NCBI RefSeq assembly: GCF_025685685.1
Contig: NZ_JAGSYH010000002.1
Coordinates: 296,768 to 360,767, forward strand
From: Acidicapsa dinghuensis
GTDB taxonomy: Bacteria; Acidobacteriota; Terriglobia; Terriglobales; Acidobacteriaceae
Direction: 5' to 3'
Length of the DNA: 64,000 bases
Part shown: positions 47,133 through 57,069 of the stretch, piece after piece
Position numbering within the stretch: position 1 is the stretch's first letter
Layout: each line of letters starts with the position of its first letter
Made by a program: the position numbers and the translations under genes
Notes under the pieces: model-generated
What the model was told of the DNA's origin: nothing
Database searches by the model: none
Seen by the model: the letters and a program-made list of their open reading frames with translations, nothing else

Positions 47133-48275
47133 ATGTCCACTGTGCTGAGACGAAAACGGGGTGACCGCTGTTGCGTCGCTCCGATCATCCTGACAGCTTG
47201 CATAGTCTGTGCAGGCTTCCTGCTCAGTGGCTGTGGAACTCCCGCCGCTCCGCAACCTCCTTCCCTGAAGCTGCCCGAGCCAGTCAGCAACCTGACTGCG
47301 GTGCGAGCCGGCAATGATGTCACTCTGCACTGGACCATGCCACGCAAAACGACAGACCACCTTTTTATTCAGGGTCCTGTCACGATATCCATTTGCCGCC
47401 GGGAATCTGCCGCGCAGGCATGCACTCCGGTAGGCCATGCGTCAGATTCCCCGCGTGCCGAGACAGAATTTCACGATCCTTTGCCAGCCGCTCTTTCCCA
47501 AGGATCTCCGCGGGAACTGGTCTACTTCGTCGAACTTCTCAGTCCGAAAGGTAAGTCTGCAGGCCCATCCAATGCAGCGATCGTTCTTGCTGGTCAGGCA
47601 CCCGGGCCGATATCAGGTCTTTCCGCTCAAGTAAGAGCCAACGGTGTGGCATTCCATTGGGAAAACGGAGACGAAGCCGATCATCTTACAGATGTACGCC
47701 TTCATCGCAAACTATTGACAGTTAGCAAGGTCAAAGAGAGGCCCCAAAGCGGCATCACTCAAACGGAACAGGAGCCCGTGCTACGTGACCTGCTCTCTCC
47801 ACCTTCCGATCCAGGCCAGCAAACAGGCGCTCTCGATACATCCGCACATTTCGGCGAAAGCTATGAATACACGGCTCAACGCGTTGTTCAGGTTACACTC
47901 GATGAGCCGCATGGCAAACAGACCTTTGAGTTGGACGGTCCAATTTCTGCACCGATCAAGGTAGACGTAATCGACACTTTTCCGCCTGCGGTTCCTCAGG
48001 AACTTGTCGCAGTCTACGCGCCAGAGCAACATGCCATCGATCTTTCATGGCAGCCGGATACTGAACCAGACCTTGCGGGCTACATCGTATACCGGTCCAC
48101 CGGCGATAGTGATTGGGTGCGCGTCTCCGGCCCTGCTCCGGTCATCGGGCCAGCATACCGTGATTTGACTGCAGAGAAAGGCCATATATATCGCTACGCT
48201 GTCAGCGCCATCGACCTAATCGGCCATGAAAGCAAGCGTTCTGCGGAAGCCAAAGAATCTACGCCCGCAGAATAA
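47133..48275 (+). CDS. FnIII-repeat lipoprotein
   Basis: A 380-residue lipoprotein: signal with lipobox LLSGC (Cys34), then three fibronectin type III-like domains (about 45-150, 155-285 and 287-375). The last is the clearest (VPQELVAVYAPEQHAIDLSW, AGYIVYRSTG, YRYAVSAIDLIG). Proteins like this are common in Acidobacteria; the function is unknown. Probably outer-membrane or periplasm-facing. Confidence 0.82.
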   Translation: MSTVLRRKRGDRCCVAPIILTACIVCAGFLLSGCGTPAAPQPPSLKLPEPVSNLTAVRAGNDVTLHWTMPRKTTDHLFIQGPVTISICRRESAAQACTPVGHASDSPRAETEFHDPLPAALSQGSPRELVYFVELLSPKGKSAGPSNAAIVLAGQAPGPISGLSAQVRANGVAFHWENGDEADHLTDVRLHRKLLTVSKVKERPQSGITQTEQEPVLRDLLSPPSDPGQQTGALDTSAHFGESYEYTAQRVVQVTLDEPHGKQTFELDGPISAPIKVDVIDTFPPAVPQELVAVYAPEQHAIDLSWQPDTEPDLAGYIVYRSTGDSDWVRVSGPAPVIGPAYRDLTAEKGHIYRYAVSAIDLIGHESKRSAEAKESTPAE

Positions 48276-48324
48276 CCAGGATCTCAATCTGCAAACTTAA
48301 CAAACAGAAGAAGTTGGAGTAGAG

Positions 48325-49116
48325 ATGAAATACTGCCGGTTTCTCACCCAGGATGGCCCCAAATGGGGATTAGTAACGCAAGAGAATGGTGAAGATTCGA
48401 TCGTTGAATTCGCCGAATCTCCTTGGCAATCAGCCAATCCCGAAACACTTGCGCTGCCGCCTGTTCGCCTCGGCGAAGTCACACTGCTCGCTCCCGTATC
48501 CCCTTCCAAGATCGTATGCGTCGGTCGCAACTATCGTGACCACGCAAAGGAGCTGGGCAACGAAGTTCCGACCGAACCGCTACTCTTCTTCAAGCCTCCC
48601 TCATCCCTGCTCGCGCCCAGCGCTCCGATCGTGCTCCCATCCATTTCTCGGCGAGTTGATTTCGAGGGTGAGCTGGCGCTCATCATCGGCAAACGCGTCC
48701 GCAAGTTCTGTCGCAGCCAAGATGTCCGCCCTTACATTCATGGGCTTACGCTCGCGAACGACGTAACCGCCCGCGACCTGCAAAAGAAGGAGAGCCAATG
48801 GACACGCGGCAAGGGATTCGACACATTTTGTCCGGTCGGCCCATTCGTAGAAACAGGACTGGATCCACTCGCCCCACTTACCATCAATACGCACGTAAAT
48901 GGAGAGCTACGCCAGCAGGGCAGAACGAGAGACTTCATCTTCACGCTGCCCGAACTTCTCGAATACATCACCGCCGCCATGACGCTGGAGCCCGGTGACC
49001 TGCTCCTGACCGGAACACCCGCCGGAGTTGGCCCACTCGCGGCTGGAGACGTAGTAGAGGTGAGCATTCCTGAAATCGGAACGCTCTCCAATCCGGTACA
49101 GCCAGACATCGGTTAA
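48325..49116 (+). CDS. Fumarylacetoacetate hydrolase family protein
   Basis: A 263-residue member of the FAH superfamily. Recognised are VGRNYRDHAKELGNEVP, FFKPPSSLL, DFEGELALIIGKR with the metal-binding Glu, LANDVTARDLQ and LLTGTPAGVGPL. The family includes hydratases, acylpyruvases and isomerases for keto acids; the length fits the small YcgM/HpcE-like kind. Exact substrate cannot be read. Confidence 0.9.
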   Translation: MKYCRFLTQDGPKWGLVTQENGEDSIVEFAESPWQSANPETLALPPVRLGEVTLLAPVSPSKIVCVGRNYRDHAKELGNEVPTEPLLFFKPPSSLLAPSAPIVLPSISRRVDFEGELALIIGKRVRKFCRSQDVRPYIHGLTLANDVTARDLQKKESQWTRGKGFDTFCPVGPFVETGLDPLAPLTINTHVNGELRQQGRTRDFIFTLPELLEYITAAMTLEPGDLLLTGTPAGVGPLAAGDVVEVSIPEIGTLSNPVQPDIG

Positions 49117-49340
49117 GCCGGATTGGCTAAGCCGATCAGCATATCCGGCTCACATCCGATTTCGGGACGCGATAACTCCATCGCCCAAATCACGAGAGTT
49201 TATGCCACCAGATTCTGTGCCGGGGCATCCAAACAGGGGTAAACTTTGAGGCGAGGACTTCCCGTTCCGGCGCTCAAACGCACTGATTTGCTTTCACCGC
49301 CAAGCGCGAAACAAGCCGATTCCACCCGCTGGAGGATTTT

Positions 49341-50336
49341 GTGTCGAAGAATTTACTAGAGCAACTACGTGAAATGACAGTGGTCGTAGCCGACACTGGC
49401 GATATGGAGGCGATGGAAGAATTTCGCCCTCAGGATGCAACGACCAACCCTTCCCTCATCACCGCCGCAGCCCAGATGCCTCAGTACCAAGCCATCGTAG
49501 ATGGCGTATTGCAGGATGCACGCAAAGAGCTCGGAGACAATTCAGACGAGAAAGCTATTGCTAATCTCGCCTTCAAGCGTCTCGCCGTCGCCTTTGGCAG
49601 AAAGATTCTGGACATCGTGCCAGGTCGCGTTTCTACCGAAGTCGATGCGCGTCTCTCCTATGACACCGAGAAGACCATCGCCATGGCCCGCGAGATTATA
49701 GGCCAGTACGAACAAGCAGGCGTCAGCCGCAAGCGCATCCTGATCAAGATCGCCTCGACCTGGGAAGGTATCCGAGCCGCGGAAGTGCTTGAGAAGGAAG
49801 GCATTCACTGCAATCTGACGCTGCTCTTCGGCTTGCATCAGGCCATCGCAGCCGCAGATGCTGGCGTTACCCTTATCTCACCGTTCGTTGGCCGTATTCT
49901 CGACTGGTACAAGAAAGACACCGGCAAGGACTATGTCGGCGCAGACGACCCCGGCGTCAAGTCCGTCACCACCATCTTCAACTACTATAAGAAATTCGGC
50001 TATAAGACGGTCGTCATGGGTGCCAGCTTTCGCAACATTGGTGAAATCAAGGAACTCGCGGGCTCTGACCTGCTGACCATCTCGCCACACCTGCTCGGCG
50101 AGCTCGCAGCCGCCCAAGGAGACCTGCCTCGCAAGCTCGATCCAGAAAAAGCCAAGGCAATGGATATTCAGAGAATCGTTGTCGATCACGAAACCTTCAT
50201 CAAGATGCACGCCGATGACCGCATGGCGACCGACAAGCTCAAAGAAGGCATCGAAGGCTTCTCGCAGGCTCTCGAAAAACTTGAAGACCTGCTGGCAAAG
50301 CGCCTCGTCGAGCTGGAAGGTGTAGCTGCCAGCTAA
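49341..50336 (+). CDS. tal: Transaldolase
   Basis: A 331-residue transaldolase, which moves a three-carbon unit between sugar phosphates in the pentose phosphate pathway. The start ATTNPSLI motif appears as DATTNPSLI, the Schiff-base Lys is in [12 protein letters not shown], and [12 protein letters not shown] and [11 protein letters not shown] follow. Length fits the classic TalB type. The GTG start has GGAGG five bases upstream. A terminator follows at 50361. Confidence 0.95.
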   Translation: MSKNLLEQLREMTVVVADTGDMEAMEEFRPQDATTNPSLITAAAQMPQYQAIVDGVLQDARKELGDNSDEKAIANLAFKRLAVAFGRKILDIVPGRVSTEVDARLSYDTEKTIAMAREIIGQYEQAGVSRKRILIKIASTWEGIRAAEVLEKEGIHCNLTLLFGLHQAIAAADAGVTLISPFVGRILDWYKKDTGKDYVGADDPGVKSVTTIFNYYKKFGYKTVVMGASFRNIGEIKELAGSDLLTISPHLLGELAAAQGDLPRKLDPEKAKAMDIQRIVVDHETFIKMHADDRMATDKLKEGIEGFSQALEKLEDLLAKRLVELEGVAAS

Positions 50337-50360
50337 TTCTATGTGACCAGGCATGAATAG

Positions 50361-50393
50361 AAAGGCGGCCTTTCGAGGTCGCCTTTTATTTTG
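50361..50393 (+). terminator. Terminator behind transaldolase
   Basis: AAAGGCGGCC pairs with GGTCGCCTTT (one G-T pair) and is followed by TATTTTG. It probably serves both tal and the gene ending at 50442 on the other strand. Confidence 0.8.
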
Positions 50394-50441
50394 TCCGATG
50401 ATTCGATGCTGTCAGCAGCAGAGCATGCATGCCCCGCATAT

Positions 50442-51296
50442 TCATGAAGCGGAGCCGATTTGATCGAGAATCATCGCCTCTATCTGCTTCCACACTGCCG
50501 GATCGTTCTCAATCTCTATATGGCGGCGCATAAAGACCTTTGCGTACCACGGGAATCCTTTACACGAAACCGAGCGGTTCTTGTAGCTCGACCGGAAATT
50601 GCCAAATATCGATGTTTTCTCAGGATCTGCGGGAACGATACGGCTCCTGCCGCGAAGCAATCCATCACTCTGGTAGAAGTTCACGGCGCTGCGAACATTC
50701 GATGGAATGACGCTATCGTTCTGGCCGGGTTTGCGAACACTATCAACCTGAATTGTAAGCAACACAGGAATACCAAGCTGATTCAGCCGCCGCGCGAACG
50801 TGATCGCTTGGGAAGCTCCCCAGCTATGCCCATAAAGCACAATACGCGCCCGCATCTTCTCCTCATCACTGAGAGCGCCATCATGATCGCGGTCCAACCT
50901 CTCCAGAACTCCTCGAAGCGCACGCTCACCATCTCGATTGGAAAAGATAAAGGAATCCAAAGAGGCTCCATAGCTCTCTTGCAAAGCCTGACTGAACTGA
51001 ACCTCGCCATGAACTCCGTTGTCTGCTCTCACACGCCCACCAACAAAACCAACAACGATTAACTTGGAGCGGAGTTCGACACGTGAGGTGACTGCACTCG
51101 AACTTCCAGCAGACTCCGCATCGTCAAGTTTGACTTTTTCAGTTGCCGAAGAACGAACGTTACTGCCATTGACGATTTGGGCCGCAAGCCAAGTTGTTGG
51201 AATCGCAAGCATGACAAATGCTATCGCAGACAACAGTATTTCCTCCGTACGCCTTCGCACGTTTCGTAATGCAACGGTGGAATCTGCCAAAGCCAT
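50442..51296 (-). CDS. Alpha/beta hydrolase-like protein with EF-hand
   Basis: A 284-residue protein with an N-terminal TM anchor or signal (about 20-43). The strand-turn-helix YGHSWGAS (Ser158) is a nucleophile elbow of alpha/beta hydrolases. Right before it stands a classical calcium-binding EF-hand loop, Asp135-Glu146 (D-R-D-H-D-G-A-L-S-D-E-E). The end holds MRRHIEIENDPAVW, with a plausible catalytic His. The combination is unusual. ATG 51296 is chosen as the start of the membrane segment; an in-frame frame reaches to 51455. Substrate unknown. Confidence 0.7.
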   Translation of the reverse strand: MALADSTVALRNVRRRTEEILLSAIAFVMLAIPTTWLAAQIVNGSNVRSSATEKVKLDDAESAGSSSAVTSRVELRSKLIVVGFVGGRVRADNGVHGEVQFSQALQESYGASLDSFIFSNRDGERALRGVLERLDRDHDGALSDEEKMRARIVLYGHSWGASQAITFARRLNQLGIPVLLTIQVDSVRKPGQNDSVIPSNVRSAVNFYQSDGLLRGRSRIVPADPEKTSIFGNFRSSYKNRSVSCKGFPWYAKVFMRRHIEIENDPAVWKQIEAMILDQIGSAS

Positions 51297-51525
51297 CACG
51301 CCTGAAGAATCTGTTCGCACGCATGAACCTTTAGTGTCAATAATTTTGCGCTTCGTGTGATTGCAATTGCGAATCTCTCCGATAAATTCAGTGTTAACAC
51401 AAGGTAAATCTGCTGCGGCGGGTTTCAACAAATTCCTTGGAACGCGGCGCGGCACTCATTTTGTGTGTGAAACGGGTGGCTCTCGCGCTTGCGATCCGGC
51501 CGGCGCCAGGCCAAAGGAGGCGTGT

Positions 51526-52065
51526 ATGCAGGCTCAAACTCATCCGCTTGAACCGTTCTTCCAGCAGATGGTTCGTAACAGCTACACCGGCAGACTCGGT
51601 ATCCATGACAACGTCATCACTGAATACGTAGCCCGCTTGCTCTGCGAGTTCAGCGAATCAGACAAGCTCTATAAAGTCCGCGATGAACAAGGCCATCCGA
51701 TTCTTTCTCTCGACGACATGGTGCAAGCCTCCGATCCTGTCAACGGCACCGCAAACTCCTTTGATCAGGAACGAGCAGTGCGCAAATATATAGGCGACTA
51801 CGCGCTGTTTGTTTCGGGCATGTATCCAGAGTCCACGGACCCATGGCGCCGTCGGCATGGCCGGCAGAACTTTGAGGATCTGGTGCGAGTCGGCAAAGAG
51901 AGTTACTACATCGTGAGCCAGTTCGATCTGGAAGAATACGCCGACGAAGCACCATTATTCCGTCGTCTCTCCGGATGGTTCGACCGCTGCGTCTACGGGC
52001 TGCGATTGGTGCGCGACGAACTCACACAGAACAAGCCCGCATGCCTGCCCTCACGAGTCAATTGA
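51526..52065 (+). CDS. Conserved hypothetical, cytoplasmic
   Basis: A 179-residue acidic protein, with no signal, TM or known motif. It has several aromatic and charged segments (YVARLLCEFSESDKLYKV, YALFVSGMYPES, ESYYIVSQFDLEEYADEA). The ATG at 51526 follows AGGAGG at five bases, which clearly decides the start; an upstream frame to 51361 overlaps the divergent hydrolase gene and is not needed. Similar proteins occur in Acidobacteria, but I cannot name a family. Confidence 0.7.
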   Translation: MQAQTHPLEPFFQQMVRNSYTGRLGIHDNVITEYVARLLCEFSESDKLYKVRDEQGHPILSLDDMVQASDPVNGTANSFDQERAVRKYIGDYALFVSGMYPESTDPWRRRHGRQNFEDLVRVGKESYYIVSQFDLEEYADEAPLFRRLSGWFDRCVYGLRLVRDELTQNKPACLPSRVN

Positions 52066-52118
52066 ACAAAAAGCGAGGCGCAGTCGCTGCGCAAACTGCG
52101 CCTCGCTATCCATCTCAG

Positions 52119-52496
52119 TTACTCCGACCACACAGCAAGCTGATTCCCAGCACCATCATTGAAGTGGAAACGCCGACCGCCGGGAAACGAAAATATCGGC
52201 ACCGCAATTGTTCCTCCCGCAGCCCGAACCGCATCTTCAACAGCGCTCAGATCGCTCGCATACAACACCACAAGCGGACCATCCGTACGCCCAGCACCCT
52301 GAATCGAACCAGTCCGGAACCCACCGTCAATCCCTGCCTCCGGCGCGCTGAAACTCGCATAGTCCGGCCCATAGTCTTGAAAACTCCACCCAAAGACCTT
52401 TGAATAAAACTCTTTGCTGCGAGCCACATTCGTCGTCGTGAACTCGATGTAATTAATCTTTCGGTCCTTCTCTGCGTTGTTTGAAGACGTGCTCAT
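52119..52496 (-). CDS. VOC-family (glyoxalase/bleomycin resistance) protein
   Basis: A 125-residue single-module VOC protein. INYIEFTTTNVARSKEFYSKVFGWSF is the family's first half (split here by the usual beta-alpha-beta), and RFHFNDGAGNQLAVWSE the end with the metal Glu. This is the CFP32/27 kDa-antigen-like group of unknown reaction. ATG 52496 is picked by AAGGAG upstream; frames further upstream to 52622 have no site. Confidence 0.87.
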   Translation of the reverse strand: MSTSSNNAEKDRKINYIEFTTTNVARSKEFYSKVFGWSFQDYGPDYASFSAPEAGIDGGFRTGSIQGAGRTDGPLVVLYASDLSAVEDAVRAAGGTIAVPIFSFPGGRRFHFNDGAGNQLAVWSE

Positions 52497-52927
52497 ACCC
52501 TGCTCTCCTTTTTCATTTGCAATTGTCATCGTCAGGGAAAGGCGAGCCGTGCGAAACGGTGACGAAGCGCAGGCACACCTTTCCGGTGTGCTCCTGATGC
52601 GCCTCCGTCCACACGCTCTCAAGAGCAGGAGAGTGCAGGTAGAGCCCGCTGATTAGGTCCAACCGCAGGGCTGCCGAGGAACACTTCAACTCTAGCCTCG
52701 AATTGCCCCGAATTGCAAGCCTCCTTACTCGCGTGAACTCTCGCACGCTTTAGGACTTATGAGAACTCTTGACTTCGGCCATCATCGCAATTAGCGTTTG
52801 TGCAGCGCACAGGGCGCATCCAGTCCGCGGAAAGGGCTAAGCCCGCCTGTCATGTCTCCGGTTTTTCCATCCAAGATCTTCTTTCAGCCTGTAGGCGGAT
52901 ACGGGCGCATCTTGAAAGGAGATTTCC
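52497..52927. other. Region between VOC gene and ankyrin gene
   Basis: About 430 bases without a supported gene. A hairpin of note: GCACACC-TTTCC-GGTGTGC at 52573-52591, flanked by GCGCA (52567) and TGCGC (52598). It lies in the VOC leader and may be an mRNA structure. A minus-strand frame of 77 codons (52513-52746) lacks a ribosome site. Confidence 0.4.
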
Positions 52928-54595
52928 ATGAAAAAGCAACTACCTGTCCGCCCCAATCTTGAACAACTGAAAAAGCAAGCAAAAGCCTACCTCGCTGAGG
53001 TCAAAGTAGGCGCAGCCGATGCAATCAACCGCCTGCTGGAGCACCACCCGCAGGGTCAAGGCTTCGCAAAAACACCAACGCCTTACCAGTTCACTCTCGC
53101 CGATGCTCAACTTGTCGTAGCATGCGAATATGGATTTGCATCATGGCCGAAGCTTCGCGCCCATGTTCTTCAACCAGAGAGTGGTGCCTCAGTACAAGCC
53201 GCTGCGGAGATCCGTGAAGCCGCAGGCCAAGGTGATTTACCTCGCCTTGAAACACTGCTCCAGGCACACCCTGAGCTCATCAACGAAGTCGGAGGCTCTG
53301 GAGTCCGCACCGCCCTTCATCAGGCGGTCTTCGGCAATAAGCCCGAAGCAGTAGAGTTACTGCTCAACCACGGAGCCAACCCTAACATTCGCTGTGAAGG
53401 CGACAACGCCTACCCATTGCATTTCGCGGTGGAAAAGAATCACTTTCCAATCGTCAAGCTGCTCATCGAGCATGGCGCCGATCCAATCGGAGAGGGTGAC
53501 TACCATGAGCTCGGTGTGATCGGCTGGGCAACGGCGTGGGATTATCTTGACTCAGACAAAGAGACCGTCGACTACCTGCTTGCACACGGCGCACAACACA
53601 ATATTTTTTCCGCAGTAGCAACGGGCGCAACAGAGGCCATTCAGCGCATCGTCTCTCTTTTCCCCGAACAGTTAGAGCGCCGGATGAACGGCACCAAGAT
53701 GCGGCGATTCCCCCTGCATCTTGCCGTGATCAAGAAGCAGTCCTCCTCGCTGCAAGCACTCCTCGATCTCGGAGCGAATCTCGAGTCTCTCGATGAAGCT
53801 GGATTCACACCACTGGATCAGGCAGCCTTCAGCGGCGAGATAGGGGTGGCTCAAACACTCCTCAACCATGGCGCGAAGGTTCGTCTACCCGCCGCAATTG
53901 CGCTCAATCGCACCCAGGACATTCAGCGGCTCCTCATGCGCGATCCAGACACTCTGAAGCCAAATGGGCGATGGGCCACTCTTATTGTCCGTGCCGCAGA
54001 GTCCGCGAATGGAAGTGTCATAGAGCAGCTAATTCGTTATGGTGCCGATGTCAATGTCAGCGATAACCCAACTACTTCCATCGATTCCACTTGGGGTTAT
54101 ACCCCGTTGCATGCAGCGGCATTTCGCGGCAACATGAGCGCCGTCGAAACTCTCATCCAACACGGAGCCGATGTTCAGCGCCGCGAGACAAAGTGGCACG
54201 GTACACCCGCCGGATGGGCAAACTACGCCGGTCATACAGCAGTTCGCGATCGCATTCTGCTAGAGCCGGTAAGCATCATTGATGCCATCGAATACTCGCT
54301 CCTGCTCCGCATGGAATCGATCTCTCAAGAAGACCCTGAAGCGATTAATCGGCATTTCGAGAAATATTCCTTGTTTCCTCTCTATGCCGAAGGCTGGTTC
54401 ACTCCCTTAGCCTTCGCCATCGCTCTGAACAAACTCGAAGCAGTGCGATGGCTCATGGAACACGGAGCAGACGCTTCCCTTCGTTCTCGGGAGGGAAAGT
54501 CGCTTTCCGACATCGCGAAGAGCAAAAATCTTTCCGCCATAGTTGAGCTGCTCGAAAACAAACCAGCTGGAAACGCGAAACAATTTTCTATCTGA
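52928..54595 (+). CDS. Ankyrin-repeat protein
   Basis: A 555-residue protein with about ten ankyrin repeats (roughly residues 90-545). Examples are TALHQAVFGNKPEAVELLLNHGANP (split repeat), YPLHFAVEKNHFPIVKLLIEH and TPLHAAAFRGNMSAVETLIQ. The first 80 residues (LPVRPNLEQLKKQAKAYL, with ASWPKLRAHV) are an N-terminal domain common to this bacterial group. AAGGAG precedes the ATG. Likely a protein-binding scaffold in the cytoplasm; partner unknown. Confidence 0.92.
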   Translation: MKKQLPVRPNLEQLKKQAKAYLAEVKVGAADAINRLLEHHPQGQGFAKTPTPYQFTLADAQLVVACEYGFASWPKLRAHVLQPESGASVQAAAEIREAAGQGDLPRLETLLQAHPELINEVGGSGVRTALHQAVFGNKPEAVELLLNHGANPNIRCEGDNAYPLHFAVEKNHFPIVKLLIEHGADPIGEGDYHELGVIGWATAWDYLDSDKETVDYLLAHGAQHNIFSAVATGATEAIQRIVSLFPEQLERRMNGTKMRRFPLHLAVIKKQSSSLQALLDLGANLESLDEAGFTPLDQAAFSGEIGVAQTLLNHGAKVRLPAAIALNRTQDIQRLLMRDPDTLKPNGRWATLIVRAAESANGSVIEQLIRYGADVNVSDNPTTSIDSTWGYTPLHAAAFRGNMSAVETLIQHGADVQRRETKWHGTPAGWANYAGHTAVRDRILLEPVSIIDAIEYSLLLRMESISQEDPEAINRHFEKYSLFPLYAEGWFTPLAFAIALNKLEAVRWLMEHGADASLRSREGKSLSDIAKSKNLSAIVELLENKPAGNAKQFSI

Positions 54596-54600
54596 CACGC

Positions 54601-56463
54601 CTATGACCCGAGACGAATCGTCACCCCACCAGTAATCGAGCGTCCCGGCATGTTGACTCCATCGATCTCCTGATATCCCGTGTTGCTCAGATTTTCAAGC
54701 CGCACATACGGACTCAGCCATTTCCAATGACCGCTCTCCGGCGTTCTAGTAAACGCCACGTTCCATACCGGATACGCGTCCTGCAGGTATCGCTGCGCTA
54801 TCTGCACCGATGTGTGCATCTCTAGTTGTCGTCCAAGCGCAGCATCCCATTCAAATCGTCCATTCTGCACCGGATAGTTGAAGACATACTCCGATTCAAG
54901 CCCGTGTAACGCACCCTGCGTTCCATGTAGCCCAGTCCAGGCAAAACGAACCGTCTCATTTCTCGCAACTTTCCACGTAGCCTTGGCCTCGACACCAGTA
55001 AAGCTCAACCCACTCAGATTCACCGCCTGCCACGGATCCTGCTCGGCAACGCGCACATAATCAATCGAGTCATGTTGGCGCGAATAAAAACCTGTGGTCG
55101 CAACTGACAACCTCGTTCCAGGATTCCAATCCACTCCAGCATCCCCACTCCACGCAGACTCAGGCTTGAGATTCGGATTGCCAATAGTCGTAGGGTCCGA
55201 GTAGTAAAGATCGGTGTACGTCGGAATGCGATACCCATATCCCGCACTGGCGCGCAGCTTAATGGTCGCGGCAACAAGATAGCTGCCTGCAAGATGCGGA
55301 GCAAAAACAGCCGTCGGGCCGCCCGAGAATCCCTCTTCACGCGCACCCGCCGTCAAATTCCATTTTTCCTTCGCCGGATGCAGATCCAGATCGATGTACC
55401 CCGCGGCACGGTTGCGTGCATGATCGCCTAGATTGTTACTGTGAATGCTGTCACCATCCACTTCAGCACCAATCAACAAAGTCGACGAAGAGCGGATTGT
55501 CTCGTTGTGCCTCAACGTAGCCTGCCATGAGGTGTCGATATGGTTGTTTTCATAAAGCGCTGGATCGTAGCGAACCAGGACAAATTCGTCACTATGCCGC
55601 CGATAGCCAAACGCTGCATGCGTATGTTCGCCAATCTCCTGCCGTGCAGAAGCAAACCAACCCTTCGTTCGCTCCCATGAGGGATACGTCCCATAAAAAT
55701 TGTCCGCGCCAAACGAACGATCACTCACTGCAAACAACAAATCCGTAAGCCCAAGCCGTGAGCTCAACCAATCTTCATTCGAAGCGTCTTCATTGCGGTA
55801 ATCCCGATCCGGCATAAAGCCGGTCGATAAATTGTGGCTCCCAGTAACGCGGCCGCTCCACCAGTGGCGTACAGCCTCAGCCAGGAGTGATTCTTCGTTC
55901 AGTCCAAAACTTCCCGCCCCGGTACTGATTTCAACCCGACCAGAACTCGGCGCAGCAGTCAGAAAATCAACAACTCCGGCCAGCGCATCCGCTCCATGCA
56001 GCGTCGAGCCAGCGCCATGCAGCACCTCGATCGACTGCATCGCTTCAAGCGGCACCGGTAAATCGAGATTATGATGCGATGTCTGGCTATCATTGATGCG
56101 AAAGCCATTCAGTAACACCAGCGTTTGCTCAAAACTTCCGCCGCGCAGCGTTACATCTGCCTGCGCGCCGCCCGCGCCACGCTGCTCCAGAAAGATAGAG
56201 GTATCACTACGCAGCACATCGACCGGCGTAGGCTCTAAACCGGTAAGATTTTCTAGTGGCAATACTGTAACAGCACGCGGCGACTCCGCCAGAGGGATCG
56301 CCGTTGCCGACCCCAGCACCACCATTGTCTGCTCTGCATGCAGACTGCTTTGCGCAGGCTGCGCATCTTCTTGCGTCTGTTGTTGTGCATACGCACAACT
56401 TCCAACCAGACAAGGTACAAGAAAGAAAGCGAAAGAAATAAATTGCTTGCGATAATCCGTCAT
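54601..56463 (-). CDS. BtuB-like TonB-dependent receptor
   Basis: A 620-residue outer-membrane receptor: signal peptide (ending CAYAQQ), plug domain (about 45-165, with VTLRGGSFEQTLVLLNGFRIND and STLHGADALAGVVDF), and a beta barrel to the end. The short plug-and-barrel form without extra N-terminal domains resembles vitamin B12 (BtuB) and siderophore receptors. No cobalamin riboswitch was found ahead. It is divergent from a MarR gene with a palindrome between them, so MarR may control it. ATG 56463 begins the signal peptide. Confidence 0.82.
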   Translation of the reverse strand: MTDYRKQFISFAFFLVPCLVGSCAYAQQQTQEDAQPAQSSLHAEQTMVVLGSATAIPLAESPRAVTVLPLENLTGLEPTPVDVLRSDTSIFLEQRGAGGAQADVTLRGGSFEQTLVLLNGFRINDSQTSHHNLDLPVPLEAMQSIEVLHGAGSTLHGADALAGVVDFLTAAPSSGRVEISTGAGSFGLNEESLLAEAVRHWWSGRVTGSHNLSTGFMPDRDYRNEDASNEDWLSSRLGLTDLLFAVSDRSFGADNFYGTYPSWERTKGWFASARQEIGEHTHAAFGYRRHSDEFVLVRYDPALYENNHIDTSWQATLRHNETIRSSSTLLIGAEVDGDSIHSNNLGDHARNRAAGYIDLDLHPAKEKWNLTAGAREEGFSGGPTAVFAPHLAGSYLVAATIKLRASAGYGYRIPTYTDLYYSDPTTIGNPNLKPESAWSGDAGVDWNPGTRLSVATTGFYSRQHDSIDYVRVAEQDPWQAVNLSGLSFTGVEAKATWKVARNETVRFAWTGLHGTQGALHGLESEYVFNYPVQNGRFEWDAALGRQLEMHTSVQIAQRYLQDAYPVWNVAFTRTPESGHWKWLSPYVRLENLSNTGYQEIDGVNMPGRSITGGVTIRLGS

Positions 56464-56523
56464 TCTTCTGCCATCCTGAAAGCAACGTAAGAAAATCGCA
56501 AGCTTGATTTGATGCTGTTCTGT

Positions 56524-56544
56524 ATAGTTGAGTAGTTCAACTAT
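56524..56544. promoter_or_regulatory. Palindrome, likely MarR operator
   Basis: ATAGTTGA-GTAGT-TCAACTAT is an 8-base inverted repeat with a five-base spacer, in the 142-base gap between the divergent receptor and MarR genes. Its size and the TTGA/TCAA arms fit operators of MarR dimers. Confidence 0.6.
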
Positions 56545-56605
56545 TTTAAACAAAACCACATTACGTCGAACCACTAATCTCTATCGAACTCGCGAGCTGA
56601 ACTCC

Positions 56606-57046
56606 ATGCGCATTGACACTTTTCTCGAACAAAGCCCCATCTTCGCGGTCAATAGAGCCGCTCGTCGCTTCGATTCGCTGACCGCATCGCTGCTCGCACA
56701 CGATGGTCTTAGCTTTCTTGAGGGGATGATCCTGGCAGCGTTGTTCTTTGAAGCGCCGCAACAGGTCAAGCCGTCGCTACTAGCAGAGACATTGGGCACC
56801 ACGCGCGGCAACATCAGCCACTGCGTATCATCACTCGAAAGCAAAGGCCTGATTCAACGATCCATCGATCAGTTAGACGCGAGAGCATACCAGCTCAGCC
56901 TCAAGCCAACAGGCAAGCGAACAGCGATGCGCGTCATCGGCACATTTGATAGGCTGCAGGCGCAATGCGAACAACTCGGCGGTAAATCCAGCCTGAATGA
57001 AATGCTCAAGACACTGCACAAGCTCGAAGCGCTTTACGAGCGATAA
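56606..57046 (+). CDS. MarR-family regulator
   Basis: A 146-residue winged-helix regulator. SLLAETLGTTRGNISHCVSSLESKGLI is the helix-turn-helix (split across residues 55-82), and the wing RSIDQLDARAYQLSLKPTGK follows with the family's Asp-Arg-like turn. MarR proteins bind palindromes as dimers and release them upon binding small ligands. The start is put at ATG 56606; the frame extends upstream without sense. Its neighbour, the BtuB-like receptor, is divergent. Confidence 0.88.
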   Translation: MRIDTFLEQSPIFAVNRAARRFDSLTASLLAHDGLSFLEGMILAALFFEAPQQVKPSLLAETLGTTRGNISHCVSSLESKGLIQRSIDQLDARAYQLSLKPTGKRTAMRVIGTFDRLQAQCEQLGGKSSLNEMLKTLHKLEALYER

Positions 57047-57069
57047 AGCCGCTCACGTCCCTGCCGAAG

